Below are positions 1 through 5,602 of a stretch of DNA of 5,602 nucleotides, in pieces. The translations under genes and the position numbers were made by a program. The stretch comes from Pseudomonadota bacterium (lineage in GTDB: Bacteria; Pseudomonadota; Gammaproteobacteria; GRL18), in contig DAOVUE010000131.1 of assembly GCA_030632745.1 (NCBI GenBank), positions 1-5,602 of the forward strand, given 5' to 3'. Every line of letters starts with the position of its first letter. The stretch's first letter is position 1. The notes under the pieces are model-generated. The model made no database searches. It was not told where the DNA came from and saw only the letters and a program-made list of their open reading frames with translations.

Positions 1-107
1 CCTGATTTATTATTAATTTTACAGTGGGTTAAATTATATAGTAATAAATTGCTGCTTACTATTTTCTACTGAAGAGTAGGGAAAGAAGGTGGTTTCGAGC
101 TTTTGAC
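1..107. other. Window-edge stretch with no supported gene
   Basis: No gene can be supported here. Plus-strand frame 1 is open from the window edge to a TGA at 70-72. It would encode 23 mostly hydrophobic residues (ending LLLTIFY), which could be the C-terminus of a gene cut by the edge, such as a transposase, but 23 open codons occur often by chance. The stretch ends where the perfect inverted repeat at 108-129 begins. Confidence 0.3.
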
Positions 108-263
108 GTAACTTCTCAATAAGTCCGTGCAACTATTCTCTTTTAACGTCATTCCCGAAGTCTTTTATCGGGAATCTATTGCTAAAAATGGATCCCCGAT
201 AAAAGACTTCGAGGATGACGATATGTAATATCCAGGTTAGTCACGGACTTATTGAGAAGTTAC
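108..263. repeat. Nested palindromic element with perfect 22-bp inverted ends (MITE-like)
   Basis: Positions 108-129 and 242-263 are perfect 22-bp inverted repeats, containing TTCTCAATAAGTCCGTG and its complement. Inside them lies a second inverted repeat, 147-176 against 191-220. The whole 156-bp unit can fold into one long stem with an internal bulge (130-146 and 221-241) and a 14-base loop (177-190). It carries no reading frame. Size, perfect ends and lack of coding capacity suggest a non-autonomous mobile element or an intergenic repeat unit. I see no exact target-site duplication: TTGAC occurs at 103-107 and 267-271 but does not abut both ends equally. It lies just past the 3' end of the caspase gene. 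Confidence 0.75.
147..220. repeat. Inner dyad repeat of the CGTCATTCCCG...GGATGACG type
   Basis: Arms 147-176 and 191-220 pair over 30 positions with 27 Watson-Crick pairs, one G-T pair and two mismatches. The left arm contains its own 8-bp palindrome, ATTCCCGA (151-158) against TCGGGAAT (168-175). The right arm contains a decayed version (TCCCCGA at 193-199, TCGAGGA at 209-215). The motif, starting GTCATTCCC, continuing with GGGAATC and TGGATCCCC, and ending GATGACG, resembles dispersed dyad repeats of beta- and gammaproteobacteria, for example the ATTCCC-N-GGGAAT pattern of Neisseria dRS3. The family assignment is from memory of the motif, not from a search. Confidence 0.65.
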
Positions 264-264
264 C

Positions 265-301
265 TATTGACCTATAATAATTTTTTTATTATAGGTCAAT
301 A
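265..301 (-). terminator. AT-rich perfect hairpin after the caspase gene, possible operon terminator
   Basis: Positions 265-280 and 286-301 form a perfect 16-bp stem with a 5-base loop. The stem starts one base after the caspase stop codon (303-305), the expected place for the end of the minus-strand operon. It is not a textbook intrinsic terminator: on the minus strand the stem is followed by GGTAAC rather than a U-run, and the T/A run lies in the loop. It may act as a terminator, an mRNA 3'-end stabiliser, or both. Confidence 0.45.
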
Positions 302-302
302 T

Positions 303-1223
303 TTACTGCAGCAACGATTGTTGAAGAAGGCCTGGATTGCCATGTACTTGAGGAGTGTGATTAACTGATAAGCCTTCCAGCTGCACAGTTTTTTTAATAA
401 ACTCACTGACTTCAAGCTGTAACTGATTTAAACTAATAGCTTGACCTGCTTGATGATATCGCTGTAGGACTGCAAAAATTCCACGAGTAAAAAGACTTCC
501 TTTTTCTGTTGAAATAGCGGGTTCATCATCATGAGAAGCAGATATCACAATATAATTTTGTACTTCATCGTTATCATTGTATTTTGAAACGGGTCTGTTT
601 GTAGAAAGATTGCCTTTAGATGCATAGTGTTTTTGTTCTGTCGGCATTCCTTTATAACGGAACAATTTTTCCTGTGAGTGTTGCGCGGAATAATTTAAAA
701 TAAAGGCTTTGTGAATTGTACCGCTATGACAGGCATCAATGATGGCAATGACTTGCTTTGATGGTAAAGCTGTGAGCATGTTACGAAAATCATCATCAAC
801 TAATACATTGACTAAAGTATTTTCATTAGCTTGTCTTACCACGGCACTATTTGATAACAATAGAACTTCATCTGCACCGTCTTTTTCGTCCTGATTCATA
901 TCAATTATCTGTGAACCATGACCTGAAAAATAAATCAGGACTTTATCATCTGCCTGTAGTGAATTTGCCAAACCTTTCATTGTCTGCTGAACAGTAAACA
1001 ACGAGGCCTGTTGGCCCGTTAAAGTGATAATTTGTGACGCATCAAAGCCCATAATCTTCGCGACTTGTTTCATCATACGAATATCTTCGCTAACACCTAC
1101 CAATGGTGCAAAACCATTCTGATAGATATCCACACCTATGAGCAAAGCTTTATCTTTACTGAACACCTGATGTGAAACAAATACTATATTAATAAAAAAA
1201 AATAGAATGAAGAGTTTTTTCAT
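303..1223 (-). CDS. Secreted caspase-fold cysteine peptidase (metacaspase-like, family C14)
   Basis: This 306-residue protein is a predicted periplasmic protease. Residues 1-22 form a signal peptide: MKK, a hydrophobic core, and likely cleavage after VFS. The caspase p20-like core follows, with first strand KALLIGVDIY (25-34), catalytic His102 in YFSGHGSQ, an acidic metacaspase-like stretch (D112 to E119, ending DGADEV), and catalytic Cys165 in IIDACHSGT. A p10-like part is suggested by VISASHDDEPA (226-236), LFTRGIFAVL (244-253) and HTPQVHGNPG near the end. Both dyad residues are present, so activity is plausible. Bacterial members usually cut after Arg or Lys, but the specificity here cannot be read. 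It is the last gene of the cluster, 98 bases after the coiled-coil gene. The ATG at 1223 is chosen because it gives the signal peptide directly; no clear Shine-Dalgarno precedes it. Substrate and physiological role are unknown. Confidence 0.88.
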   Translation of the reverse strand: MKKLFILFFFINIVFVSHQVFSKDKALLIGVDIYQNGFAPLVGVSEDIRMMKQVAKIMGFDASQIITLTGQQASLFTVQQTMKGLANSLQADDKVLIYFSGHGSQIIDMNQDEKDGADEVLLLSNSAVVRQANENTLVNVLVDDDFRNMLTALPSKQVIAIIDACHSGTIHKAFILNYSAQHSQEKLFRYKGMPTEQKHYASKGNLSTNRPVSKYNDNDEVQNYIVISASHDDEPAISTEKGSLFTRGIFAVLQRYHQAGQAISLNQLQLEVSEFIKKTVQLEGLSVNHTPQVHGNPGLLQQSLLQ

Positions 1224-1321
1224 AATAATTTAGGGCTTTAGTCATTTTTAATATAGACTCAAGTTAGCATAATAGAGGTGTATTTTCTACCATTCAGTAA
1301 GCCATTTATTATAAAATGATC

Positions 1322-2275
1322 TCATTTGATGCTTACGCTGCCAATGGCACTGATTTCCAGAATACCAGATTGATGCTGCCGCATCATATTCTGCAAAGAT
1401 GCTCTGATATCTGGCGGCAATATCACGCCCCATTTTTTATCACTGTTTGAACTAATGACCATTTTGTAGATTAATGGTACGGTATTATTGCTCAAGGTAT
1501 ACATTTCATATTTCCCCTGTAAAGGAACTTTTGTAATAGTGTTATTGTGTTTGACCTGATAATGTCCCTCTGAGCTTGTAATTATCAGCTTAATACGCTG
1601 TTGTTTTAATAACTGAATAAAAGCATCATCATTGCTGAAACGCAATAAAAATCCTTTTTTTTGTGTCTTCGATACCGGCTTCTTTTTAATCGCTTTAGAA
1701 GGTTTGGATTGCGGCGCTGCAACCTCTTTTTTCTGTTTTATTTTCTCTTGAGCTAACTGCAAATTCAACTGATTTACCTGTGATTTAGCTTTATTGTATT
1801 TTTTTAGTAAAACCTGCTTATTTTGATCTGTTTCATTTTTTTCGATATGCCGTTCTTGCTTTAAGGTATTGAGTGATTGCCTCAGATGTGATATTTTTTG
1901 TTCCATATCTGATTTCAGGTTTGAAAGTGACTGTTCCTGTGTTTTGTTTAATTTATCTAATATTTGTAGTTGATTATCCTCCTGCTGCTGCAGCTGGCTT
2001 TTTGTTGCTTTAAGTGCACTGTTTAAAAAAAATTTTTCCTCTATAATATTAAACAATGATTTTTTTATCTGTTCATTTTCATGTTCTATAATTTGCATCT
2101 GTTGTGACATGACTTCATCTAAATCACTCATATGCTCTTGTGATGCAACACGTACCCCCTCCATTGCAGCAAAAATCAGCATTAAACAAAGCCCCAATAT
2201 AGCCATAAAGCGCATCACATCCGCATTAAGAGCTTCAACTTCATCCTGTGGTGATTGTTGCTTACGCTCTAACAC
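1322..2275 (-). CDS. TolR/ExbD/MotB-like single-pass protein with long coiled coil
   Basis: This 317-residue inner-membrane protein has a short cytoplasmic N-terminus and one membrane helix (about 21-40, FMAILGLCLMLIFAAM). The segment LNADVM just before the helix resembles the conserved IDVM of ExbD/TolR, so Asp19 is the candidate proton-carrying residue. A long Gln/Lys/Glu-rich coiled coil (about 50-185) would project into the periplasm. A basic, Pro-containing linker (about 187-207) and a compact C-terminal domain (208-317) follow, with YEMYTLSNNTVP, WGVILPP and GILEISAIGSV as its most distinctive stretches. No OmpA-like peptidoglycan-binding domain is visible. I do not recognise the C-terminal domain. 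The start is a GTG that overlaps the upstream channel gene by 7 bases and has AAAAGGA six bases upstream, so the pair is probably translationally coupled. Likely partner: the four-helix protein encoded just upstream. The family call rests on topology, the Asp motif and the neighbour. Confidence 0.72.
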   Translation of the reverse strand: MLERKQQSPQDEVEALNADVMRFMAILGLCLMLIFAAMEGVRVASQEHMSDLDEVMSQQMQIIEHENEQIKKSLFNIIEEKFFLNSALKATKSQLQQQEDNQLQILDKLNKTQEQSLSNLKSDMEQKISHLRQSLNTLKQERHIEKNETDQNKQVLLKKYNKAKSQVNQLNLQLAQEKIKQKKEVAAPQSKPSKAIKKKPVSKTQKKGFLLRFSNDDAFIQLLKQQRIKLIITSSEGHYQVKHNNTITKVPLQGKYEMYTLSNNTVPLIYKMVISSNSDKKWGVILPPDIRASLQNMMRQHQSGILEISAIGSVSIK

Positions 2276-2886
2276 GGTACGTCCTTTTGTAAATACTTTC
2301 TTTGTTCTAAAGTTTCACTGAGTTTTTCCTGATAATCACTGATAGAACGATCCAGTGCCAGCGTTTTAATAATGCGTAACACATAACCTATAATACCTCC
2401 CAAAACCGTACTGGTAAGAGCTGTCAGAATACCACCATTAATTAATTGTTCCAGCATACCCAGTGCTCCTTGTGTTTCAAGGCTGGCTATTTCATTATCG
2501 CCAAAGGCTGCCATTAAAGCTTCCCGCATACCAATAGCCGTCCATATCACACCAACACCAAAGGACAGGCTGGTTAGCATATCCAGTAAATGTTCATAAT
2601 GAATGATCTGTTTCCAATTTTCTGCGTTATTGATTTTCAACCATTGAAAAATACGTTGCCAGATAACGCCATAAATAATTACAATCAGAACAAATAACAC
2701 TGCTGAAAAACCCAGATTAATGACCAGCCATTGATACATTTCAAGCAAAACCTCAGAAATTTTTTGTCCCATAAGTGTTAGCTCAATAAAAAACATGTGA
2801 CTCATCAACCACCCTATCCCCATAAATAAACCAGCTGACAGACCTTGAAAAAATATCAGGATGTTTGATGTTGATTTAAAAATCAT
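2269..2886 (-). CDS. MotA/TolQ/ExbB-like membrane channel subunit
   Basis: This 205-residue integral membrane protein has four hydrophobic segments, at about 8-35, 52-78, 102-122 and 148-172. The third contains GVGVIWTAIGM, resembling the LLGTVIGM signature of TolQ/ExbB/MotA. The fourth contains ILTALTSTVLGGIIGYVL, resembling the AL-TTALGL helix. These are the pore-lining helices in the family, which couples proton or sodium flow to motion of a single-pass partner. The cytoplasmic loop between segments two and three is only about 25 residues, much shorter than in classical members, so the relationship is distant. The C-terminus (about 175-205) is charged and probably cytoplasmic. An in-frame TTG at 2901 exists, but the ATG at 2886 has TGGAG nine bases upstream and is the better start. 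The overlap with the TolR-like gene supports a two-subunit channel. Confidence 0.65.
   Translation of the reverse strand: MIFKSTSNILIFFQGLSAGLFMGIGWLMSHMFFIELTLMGQKISEVLLEMYQWLVINLGFSAVLFVLIVIIYGVIWQRIFQWLKINNAENWKQIIHYEHLLDMLTSLSFGVGVIWTAIGMREALMAAFGDNEIASLETQGALGMLEQLINGGILTALTSTVLGGIIGYVLRIIKTLALDRSISDYQEKLSETLEQRKYLQKDVPC
2282..2288 (-). promoter_or_regulatory. Ribosome binding site for the GTG-started coiled-coil gene
   Basis: AAAAGGA lies inside the 3' end of the channel gene, six bases before the GTG at 2275. It supports the non-ATG start and coupled translation across the 7-base overlap. Confidence 0.6.
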
Positions 2887-2895
2887 TTGAAATAT

Positions 2896-2900
2896 CTCCA
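2896..2900 (-). promoter_or_regulatory. Ribosome binding site that sets the channel-gene start
   Basis: TGGAG lies nine bases before the ATG at 2886. The upstream in-frame TTG (2901) overlaps this site, which favours the ATG and a 205-residue product. Confidence 0.55.
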
Positions 2901-2925
2901 ATTTTTTACTTATTAGATAAATACT

Positions 2926-3549
2926 CTATAACTCGACAAACTGACAGGCTGAACTGGTATTTTCCAGAAAAAGGTTTAAAGCTTTATATTCTTTTACGGC
3001 CTGACGATAGCTTTGTGTATCACCCAAAGCACCTGCCAGACCATGACGTTTTTGTTCCAGTTCATGAGTGAGCATAGTCTGTATTTCTGCTAATTGACGG
3101 CTCATTGAACAATGGCTGTAAGTGTTGAAATCAGTATGGTATTCCAATGAAACAAATTGCGGAGTGAAAAAACGACGCAAGGATTCTTCACTTTGTTTTT
3201 GGCTTATAATCCCCTGTTGTACCCCCCATCGACTGAACTCTGCCAGTGCTTCAAGGTTGCTGTCCAGGGGTGATCCTGAAGCGATTAGGATCAGTGTTTT
3301 AAAATGATGATTGAAATTTGACTGGCAAAAACTTTTGCTTAAAGTCGTGTGACTTTGGATAATAGCCTCGGAGAGCTTTTTACTTGCAGGTAAATCACAG
3401 ACTTGATAAGAATACGCATTCTTATGCAGTTGAATCATACTGCTATTGCAGCCGTTTAAAAGCATAATACACATGAAGAGCATTAGCATCAATTTGATTT
3501 TAAACGGCCTGGTTTGGAATGTATGATTATTTGTTATTGCAGCTGTCAT
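2926..3549 (-). CDS. Outer-membrane-type lipoprotein of unknown function
   Basis: This 207-residue protein has an N-terminal lipoprotein signal: a hydrophobic stretch (about 18-31), then the lipobox LLNGC with Cys34 as the lipidated residue. Asn35 at the +2 position is not the Asp inner-membrane retention signal, so outer-membrane sorting is expected. The n-region before the hydrophobic stretch is rather long. The mature part has exactly four further cysteines (51, 75, 147, 202), a number that fits two periplasmic disulfides. It is otherwise mixed alpha/beta-looking with a helical C-terminal third. I recognise no family. An in-frame GTG at 3555 would sit on the ribosome binding site, so the ATG at 3549 is preferred. 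It is the first gene of the minus-strand cluster, 39 bases before the channel gene, and could be the outer-membrane end of an envelope complex. Confidence 0.72.
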   Translation of the reverse strand: MTAAITNNHTFQTRPFKIKLMLMLFMCIMLLNGCNSSMIQLHKNAYSYQVCDLPASKKLSEAIIQSHTTLSKSFCQSNFNHHFKTLILIASGSPLDSNLEALAEFSRWGVQQGIISQKQSEESLRRFFTPQFVSLEYHTDFNTYSHCSMSRQLAEIQTMLTHELEQKRHGLAGALGDTQSYRQAVKEYKALNLFLENTSSACQFVEL

Positions 3550-3554
3550 GCACA

Positions 3555-3561
3555 CCTCTCT
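3555..3561 (-). promoter_or_regulatory. Ribosome binding site that sets the lipoprotein start
   Basis: AGAGAGG lies five bases before the ATG at 3549. The in-frame GTG at 3555 uses part of this purine run, so it cannot be served by it. This favours the ATG. No convincing -35/-10 pair was found upstream, up to the htpG terminator, although the stretch is very AT-rich. Confidence 0.6.
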
Positions 3562-3663
3562 ATTTTTTGTCTGGTTAACAGCTTAGACGCACAAAGAGAG
3601 GAAATTAAAATCTTATTTAATATACAAGGTTTAATTACTGGCCCGGTCTATTAAATTTTTTAC

Positions 3664-3712
3664 AAAAAAAAGCCAATGACTACACACTTAAAGAGCACGT
3701 AGTCATTGGCTT
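3664..3712 (-). terminator. Intrinsic terminator of htpG
   Basis: A perfect 14-bp stem (AAGCCAATGACTAC at 3670-3683 against 3699-3712) has a 15-base loop. On the minus strand it is followed directly by a U-run, the complement of A at 3664-3670. It lies about 53 bases past the htpG stop codon. This is a standard rho-independent terminator and separates htpG from the downstream four-gene cluster, implying that the cluster has its own promoter between about 3550 and 3663. Confidence 0.9.
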
Positions 3713-3765
3713 AATTTTAAACTTATTAAAATCAGAGAGTTTATTCTCTGAACATTGTTTTTCGA

Positions 3766-5496
3766 TTAACTGGTCAATTCAAGCAGCATTTTATTTAGAC
3801 GGCTGACAAAAGTGGCCGGATCTTCTAACTGACCGCCTTCACTTAGTAGTGCCTGTTCAAATAAAATTTTGGTCCAGTCATCAAAACGTTCGCCATCAAC
3901 ATCTGTGCTTAAACGTTTTACTAAGGGATGTTCCGGATTTAATTCAAAAATAGGCTTATGTCCCATAACATCCTGACCCGCCTGTTTCAACAAACGTTCC
4001 AGATTGGCACTCATATCATGATCACCCGTAACAAGACAGGCAGGGGAATCGGTTAGACGAGAGGTCATACGCACTTCTTTAACTTCATCACCCAGAGATT
4101 TAGTGATTTTTTCTAAGAAATCCTTATACTCTTCCTGAGTTTTCTCCTGCTCTTTCTTCTCCTCTTCATCTTCCATATCACCTAAATCCAGTTCACCACG
4201 GGCAACTGATTTTATGGCTTTTTCTTCGTAGTCCGGTAAGGAAGACATCAGAAACTCATCAACACGATCGGTCAATAATAAAACTTCAATGCCCTTCTTA
4301 CGGAAAACTTCAAGGTGAGGACTGTGTTTAGCCGCAGCAAAACTATCTGCCGTAATATAATAAATGTCGTTTTGACCTTCCTGCATGCGGGAAATATAAT
4401 CATCAAGAGAAACTTCCTGTTCTTCTTTATCATCCAGAGTACTGGAGAAACGCAGCAGCTTGGCAATTTTATCACGATTAGCAAAGTCTTCTCCCGGACC
4501 TTCTTTCATGACACGACCGAACTCTTTCCAGAAAATCGCATAATTATCCTTATCATTATCAGCCATTTTCTGTAATAAAGATAAAATCTTTTTCACCGAG
4601 CCGGAACGAATGTTATCCAGAACTTTAGAATTTTGCAGAATTTCACGGGAAACGTTTAATGGTAAGTCATTAGAATCAATAATACCTTTTACAAAACGTA
4701 AATAATTAGGCATTAATTTTTCAGTTTCATCCATAATGAAAACACGACGTACATATAGCTTGATGCCATGTTGACGATCACGTTCCCATAGATCAAAAGG
4801 TGCACGCTTGGGTACAAAGAGTAATGAAGTATATTCATACTTACCTTCTACTTTGTTATGAGAACGTGCCAGGGGGTCTTCAAAGTCATGGCCGACATGT
4901 TTGTAGAATTCATTGTACTCTTCATCAGAAATATCACTTTTAGAGCGAGTCCATAAGGCTGATGCGCTATTAACTGTTTCATATTCGATCCCCTCCTCTG
5001 CTGCTTCTTTTGCTTCTTCACCCTCTTCACCCGGCTCTTCACCCGGCATTGGAGGTGTTGCTTCTTTGAGCATTTCAATCGGAATAGTAATATGATCAGA
5101 ATAAGTACGAATAATATTTCTTAAACGAAAGCCGTCCAGGAAGTCATCTTCATCGTCTTTTAAATGAAGTACAACTTCAGTACCACGACCTTCCTTAGTC
5201 ACTGTCTCAATATTAAATTCACCCTCACCATGAGATTCCCATAAAACAGCCTGATCAGCTGCAGTACCTGCACGACGGGTGGTTAATGTCACCTTATCAG
5301 CCACAATGAAGGAAGAGTAGAATCCCACCCCAAACTGGCCAATGGCATTGGCATCTTTCTTTTGATCACCGGTTAATGAATCTAAAAATTCACGAGTACC
5401 TGATTTAGCGATAGTGCCGATATTTTCAACGACTTCATCACGGGACATACCAATACCATTATCAGAAATGGTGATGGTACGGGCATCTTTATCAAA
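3766..5496 (-). CDS. htpG: Molecular chaperone HtpG (bacterial Hsp90), 5'-incomplete
   Basis: HtpG is a cytoplasmic ATP-driven homodimeric chaperone that remodels client proteins. The continuous frame runs from 5496 to the stop at 3766-3768. The first in-frame ATG (5448) corresponds to about residue 85 of E. coli HtpG, inside the conserved nucleotide-pocket motif DNGIGM, so it is not the true start. Counting from that Met, the landmarks are GTIAKSGT (11-18), [10 protein letters not shown] (37-46), middle-domain [12 protein letters not shown] (248-259) with the conserved SREILQ loop (268-273), and a complete C-terminal dimerisation part ending ELTS. Two acidic stretches stand out: a Glu/Pro-rich insert between the N and middle domains (about 131-153), longer than in E. 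coli, and one at about 419-441. The remaining N-terminal coding part (5497-5602) is disrupted. The gene ends at an intrinsic terminator, and its promoter lies outside the window. Confidence 0.95.
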   Translation of the reverse strand, partial: FDKDARTITISDNGIGMSRDEVVENIGTIAKSGTREFLDSLTGDQKKDANAIGQFGVGFYSSFIVADKVTLTTRRAGTAADQAVLWESHGEGEFNIETVTKEGRGTEVVLHLKDDEDDFLDGFRLRNIIRTYSDHITIPIEMLKEATPPMPGEEPGEEGEEAKEAAEEGIEYETVNSASALWTRSKSDISDEEYNEFYKHVGHDFEDPLARSHNKVEGKYEYTSLLFVPKRAPFDLWERDRQHGIKLYVRRVFIMDETEKLMPNYLRFVKGIIDSNDLPLNVSREILQNSKVLDNIRSGSVKKILSLLQKMADNDKDNYAIFWKEFGRVMKEGPGEDFANRDKIAKLLRFSSTLDDKEEQEVSLDDYISRMQEGQNDIYYITADSFAAAKHSPHLEVFRKKGIEVLLLTDRVDEFLMSSLPDYEEKAIKSVARGELDLGDMEDEEEKKEQEKTQEEYKDFLEKITKSLGDEVKEVRMTSRLTDSPACLVTGDHDMSANLERLLKQAGQDVMGHKPIFELNPEHPLVKRLSTDVDGERFDDWTKILFEQALLSEGGQLEDPATFVSRLNKMLLELTS

Positions 5497-5602
5497 TTAT
5501 ACACTGATCTTTAGTTCTGTATCATTTTCATATAATTAACCTTCACTACTCGCTTAAAAACGCATATTATCATATATATCCGTAGAAATAGGCATATATA
5601 CG
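5497..5602 (-). pseudogene. htpG: Degraded N-terminal coding segment of htpG
   Basis: In the same frame as htpG, the translation still aligns with E. coli HtpG (RFRALSNPDLYEGDGELRV region) but is broken by three TAA codons (5554-5556, 5536-5538, 5497-5499). Readable pieces are RF, then A-SSEG, then LYENDTELKISV, then [17 protein letters not shown]. Upstream of 5563 only IS, D and a few other residues match, and the ISNASD motif with its ATP-contacting Asn appears shortened by about two codons. About 35 N-terminal residues would lie beyond the window. Each stop fits one substitution of a usual codon (for example GAA or AAA to TAA). Because disruption increases toward the edge, sequence error at a contig end is at least as likely as true decay. 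Confidence 0.6.

Noticed and set aside
108..220. CRISPR-like repeats
   Set aside because: The repeats are inverted, not direct, with no regularly spaced unique spacers.
1308..1313. Perfect TATAAT on the minus strand upstream of the caspase gene
   Set aside because: No -35-like hexamer is found 16-18 bases upstream, and the local sequence is AT-rich, so a separate caspase promoter is not supported, though not excluded.
2109..2321. Plus-strand open frame of 70 codons
   Set aside because: It overlaps the coiled-coil and channel genes on the opposite strand, has no family-like sequence and no independent support.
3122..3307. Plus-strand open frame of 61 codons
   Set aside because: It lies entirely opposite the lipoprotein gene and looks like an antisense shadow.
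3550..3663. Search for a sigma-70 promoter for the four-gene cluster
   Set aside because: AT-rich pieces such as TTGTAT and TATATT occur, but no -35/-10 pair has acceptable spacing. A promoter is expected here because of the upstream terminator, but cannot be placed.
4272..5095. Several short open frames on both strands within this span
   Set aside because: All lie inside htpG, whose frame is conserved along its length, so they are shadows.
5571..5600. Direct repeat CATATATA at 5571-5578 and 5593-5600
   Set aside because: It is a short low-complexity repeat within the degraded window edge, best explained by base composition or poor sequence.

Overview
The window looks like a chromosomal piece of an AT-rich gammaproteobacterium. 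The evidence is an HtpG (bacterial Hsp90) that aligns closely with the E. coli protein over nearly its whole length, Shine-Dalgarno-led genes, and a GTCATTCCCG...CGGGAAT-type palindromic repeat common in proteobacteria. No finer taxonomic call is justified. All five supported genes lie on the minus strand, so they are transcribed from high to low coordinates.

Region by region, right to left. Positions 5602-3766 hold htpG. Its frame is intact from 5496 to the stop, but the coding region for the N-terminal ATP-binding segment (5497-5602) carries three in-frame TAA codons and a loss of homology that worsens toward the window edge. This suggests poor sequence at a contig end or a decayed 5' end. 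A strong intrinsic terminator (3664-3712) closes htpG. Next comes a four-gene cluster: an outer-membrane-type lipoprotein (3549-2926), a four-helix membrane protein resembling the MotA/TolQ/ExbB proton-channel family (2886-2269), an overlapping TolR/ExbD/MotB-like single-pass protein with a long coiled coil and an unknown C-terminal domain (2275-1322), and a secreted caspase-fold peptidase (1223-303). A perfect AT-rich hairpin abuts the caspase stop codon. It is followed by a nested palindromic, MITE-like element (108-263). Positions 1-107 contain no gene I can support.

The most interesting content is the four-gene cluster. Its products would sit in the inner membrane (channel plus coiled-coil partner), the periplasm (caspase) and the outer membrane (lipoprotein), which together suggest a proton-motive-force-linked envelope machine with a periplasmic caspase-like protease. 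That grouping is inferred from gene order, spacing, a 7-base overlap and predicted localisation. I do not recognise it as a named system, and its function is unknown.
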